A stretch of DNA of 64,000 bases, from the NCBI RefSeq assembly GCF_000208745.1, contig NC_030858.1, positions 37,434,918 to 37,498,917 of the forward strand. Reading direction: 5' to 3'. Positions 61,017 through 64,000 of the stretch are shown piece after piece (the stretch's first letter is position 1; the number at the start of each line of letters is the position of its first letter). Origin of the DNA: Theobroma cacao (lineage: Eukaryota > Streptophyta > Magnoliopsida > Malvales > Malvaceae). The position numbers were made by a program, and so were the translations under genes. Below the pieces are notes generated by a model that saw nothing but the letters and a program-made list of their open reading frames with translations, made no database searches and was not told where the DNA came from.

Positions 61017-64000
61017 TTGTTAAAGATCCTAGAGCAATGAAAGGAGCTAGGCCGTTTTTAGGAATGGTTGGTTTAGTTTCCAATCATGAAAAATTGTAGC
61101 TTCTAATGACAGGGAATTCACTCTATATACCATAGTTTAAGAAACAATGCCAGTTTCATGAATGTTATACCATTGAACCTAACCTGAACCAGTCCCTTTA
61201 TGGCTTATTCACTTGATTTTGATACTTGAATTAGAATGATGAAGGTCAAAACTTCCAACTGATAAAGAAATATTTTCTGTTCCATCGCCTTTTGTAAGGT
61301 TTCAGGATGGGATTGGGAGTTGGAATTTCGGTGGATTAAATTAAAGGCTAAGCTCTTTTGACAAACTATAAAGTAAAACCTATATATGAACTGCTTTTCC
61401 TGTCATTCAAAATTCAAATCCACAGACATATAAGTCGCAGCATACAATCCAGAATCTCTTTTGGGATCAAGGGAATTCGCTTGTTAATGAAAAAGAAGAC
61501 TTTGGAACTGTGAATTCGAGGCAGTTGATCCCAATACCTTTTATAAATATGCCCTTGTGTTGTCACCTTTTGCTGTTAAGCTTAGGCCATTTGACTGCTA
61601 AACCTTCTGTAATCATGCCCTTTGTGTTATTAATTTCGATGCTTTGGACTTTGTTGAATTCCTCACATGGTTTCATGAGAGTGTGAGGCTTTCCACAAAA
61701 ATTTTGAAAACCTTCGGATCAAGCTCTAGCCTGTCAAAAGAACTATTGCAGTTTTGATGGCAATGCATGACAAGCTAGCTTAGCTAGACAAGATTCAGAG
61801 TGTGTTTGACAGTATTTGCTGTATGGCAAAAGGGAAAATGGTGGGGAGGAATTGGCCAATCTAAGTGCAGTTCTATGGGGAACTGCAACCATTTGTGGGT
61901 CACCATTCACCCAATTTGTGTGGATTCCATGTTTCACCCTGTGATGAAAGTTGGAAATGGCTGCATTCGAGTTGAGTCAGAATCCCATGACGCCGAAATT
62001 ATTTTCTCAGCTGCCAAAGGAAAAACGTTTATGGGATTGCCACTTGAGTTTGTTTGTCTGTCACTGGAACAAGAAATCGAACACTATCATTCCTTTTGTT
62101 GGGTGGATTGCTAGCTCCTTAGTTGCTCTTGTAATTATTCCTTCTTTTCTTGTATATCTCTTGACACTCTAGAAAAGAGAAAAATCAATAGGTAAAATTC
62201 CCATGCCCAATCAATTCAAACTTGTCATAAGAAAATTGAAAGTAAATAGCAATTTGAATAGAGATTGGAACAGGTTACATGTTGATCTTATACAGGTACC
62301 TGCAAATACTCAACCCGATAACATACAATTCAAATATCGCATATTCGAATTTGAAACCGATTCGGTCATATCAGATATTACTCTTAAATTTGAATGATAA
62401 CAATATCATTTAACCATGTGAAAAAATTGAAAAAAAAAATCAAAAAAAGAAGTTTCCCACTTCCAAGGGAAAGAATAGAAAGAATTTTGTTTTGTTCAAC
62501 CCAAATTTTCTAATTAACTCAATAATGCAATGATTACTACACTAATATCAACAAATGAACAAGTTGAAATCGAGTACCCTTGATAATAAATTCAAAAGAG
62601 GTTCGATTTTGAGTTTGGATTATTCAAGGAGGTTTATAGGCATAATTTTAATGAGAGGAGGATTAGGTCATCAACTCCCTTTTTAATCCATTTTTTCTTT
62701 TTTAATCTTTTTTAGAACTTCCTTCTTTGTCGGGCAGCTGATTGTCAATGGTCAAGGACATAATTAAGGGTGCCTGGAGAGATTTGTTCCAATGAATTTG
62801 GCTTTTTAATAACTCACATAGACCCATAGTTGTCTTATTTAAGGAACACCAAAGTGACCCAAAAGGTAAAATCCCTAGATAAGTACTTTCTTTACTATCA
62901 TTTCTATTTCTTTTGTCCAACTTTTGCTTCATTGGAATGCTTAAGTTTCTAATCACTTTTGAAACATTCAATTGGCATGTTACTTTTGCCACTTCAAACT
63001 GAAGAAGCCGAAGGCCAGTAGTCAAAGTGGGTCCATGGCTAATGACTAAGCCCATACCAAAAGGAATTGCCCTTGGGTCCATGGTTTTCTTCCCTTTGGG
63101 TTGGTGTTGGCAGAGAGGAATATGGGACTCTGACCAACTCCCTTTGGGGTCCCAATTTGGTTCCATGTTTCAAACAGGTAAAATGCAAAGCAAAAATTCC
63201 CTACTTGAACATCTTTTTTTACAGTCTTCCTCTCTCATCCGCCAGTGTACCCAAAAAGAAAAATGTCCAGCAGCAATGATAACCCAAAAGCTTTCCACCA
63301 TGTGAAAGGGAGGAACAAAAACCCAAAAGTAGATAATGTGTAGAACCAAATAAAAGTAATTATAACCATGTTCTTAGTCTTATGTCATGCTTTGAATTCA
63401 TATGAAATTTTTTATCCGGGCAATTAACCCTTAAACGAGAAATGCAAAAACAACCATCTTACTTTAGTAATTAAAATGTAAAAAAGAAAAGAGGAAAATT
63501 AAAGAGAGAAAGAATGGCCCAATAAAACAATGAGAAATGGTTATGGTGATCCCATTTACTAGGGAAAGAAATTGCTGCTTTCAAAGGGTAAGAAAAGTTT
63601 ACCCTAGTCAAAGAATATGGGCACCTAAAGTTTGATCATAATCATTGAGCTCTCACACTTTTCTTATCTGCATCTGTTTGTTGGTTTGCCTTTTGATTAA
63701 CTGGATCAGCTTTTACAAATTCATATGTCAACTAAAGTGTGGAATGAGGAATTGAAATGTATGTACTGGGGGAACTTGGTTGAACCTTGGAGGGAGAAGT
63801 GTAACCTTTTTTTTTTTTTTTTGTTTCTTTTTGGGTTAAAAGTAGTCCGAATTTTCTGTCCTTTTCCTTACATTTTCTTTGGCTGGCTGCGTTTAGCTTT
63901 ACACAAATTTCCAACATTTCTGTTAACTTTATCTACTGCTTTCCTTTTAAAATAAAATGATAATTTTATATTTATTTTTTTATTAAAAAAGTTAAAAAAT

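Larger units (their letters stand above)
53011..64000. other. 11-kb region without a recognisable gene
   Basis: The left end (53011-53350) is the LOG leader and promoter, with CT-rich sequence on the minus strand. From there to the window end no exon of a known family, RNA gene, transposase or retrotransposon gene was recognised. It contains a (CT)n repeat (57471-57499), TA repeats (56912-56937, 60979-61012), a perfect 87-bp duplication (60474-60647) and several chance open frames. The longest of these is 154 codons at 62702-63166 on the minus strand. The left part may act as distal LOG promoter, but nothing shows this directly. Confidence 0.5.

Noticed and set aside
61868..61887. Small inverted repeat GCAGTTC..GAACTGC
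   Set aside because: A 7-bp stem with a short loop is too small for a microRNA precursor and has no T-tract as a terminator. Likely chance.
61995..62035. GCTGCCAAAGGAAAAAC as a miR399-like start
   Set aside because: Only the first ten bases fit the microRNA, and no star strand pairs with it.
63045..63085. A segment resembling miR399 (ACCAAAAGGAATTGCCCTTG), possible microRNA gene
   Set aside because: It matches only with indels, and I found no complementary arm nearby. The repeated GGGTCCATGG on both sides is a direct, not an inverted, repeat.
1..64000. CRISPR arrays, operons, bacterial-style terminators, rRNA or tRNA genes, intact transposons, endogenous viral genes
   Set aside because: None was seen on reading both strands. 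The window is plant nuclear DNA with split genes. Short RNA genes could be missed without a covariance search.

Overview
This is nuclear DNA from a flowering plant, almost certainly a core eudicot. It is AT-rich, has short GT..AG introns and CT-rich leaders, and encodes plant-only families (LOG, EDR2-like, plant-type TPST, UXT, DUF707). The species cannot be fixed from the sequence. I rebuilt seven protein-coding genes exon by exon. Every junction keeps the reading frame and each product has a normal length for its family where I know that length. All seven genes lie on the minus strand, so each reads right to left.

Layout from left to right: (1) 1-3190, no gene; diverged repeats and a GC-richer island with G-boxes. 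(2) 3192-3488, a broken GATA zinc finger. (3) 5624-7939, an intact class A GATA transcription factor, 342 aa. (4) 10589-14421, tyrosylprotein sulfotransferase (TPST), 12 exons, 495 aa. (5) 16482-23537, an EDR2-like PH/START/DUF1336 lipid-binding protein, 21 exons, 734 aa. (6) 23.6-29 kb, AT-rich with no gene. (7) 29030-30749, a UDP-xylose transporter like UXT1, 7 exons, 340 aa. (8) 33648-37852, a DUF707 type II membrane protein, 14 exons, 380 aa. (9) 40608-44931, a 932-aa membrane-anchored protein with two GT-A-like glycosyltransferase domains, 3 exons. (10) 49240-53007, a LOG cytokinin-activating phosphoribohydrolase, 7 exons, 222 aa. (11) 53.1-64 kb, about 11 kb with no recognisable gene, but with a perfect 87-bp in-frame tandem duplication and long microsatellites.

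From memory of Arabidopsis, the order LOG / DUF707 / UXT1 / EDR2-like / GATA matches one chromosome 2 block (At2g28305 to At2g28340). TPST next to GATA matches a chromosome 1 block (At1g08000 to At1g08030). The window therefore looks like an ancestral block that was split by duplication and gene loss in Arabidopsis. Four of the seven genes (TPST, UXT, DUF707, the double glycosyltransferase) encode known or likely Golgi/secretory membrane proteins. Shared regulation is possible, but inherited order is enough to explain this.

I found no convincing new multi-gene system. The observations most worth a second look are: the two-domain glycosyltransferase; an FFAT-like ER-contact motif in the EDR2-like protein; two successive DUF707 introns that both begin with a GTA-x-GC donor followed directly by a long TC repeat; the 87-bp in-frame duplication; the GATA relic; and a coding Met-Glu repeat at the LOG start.
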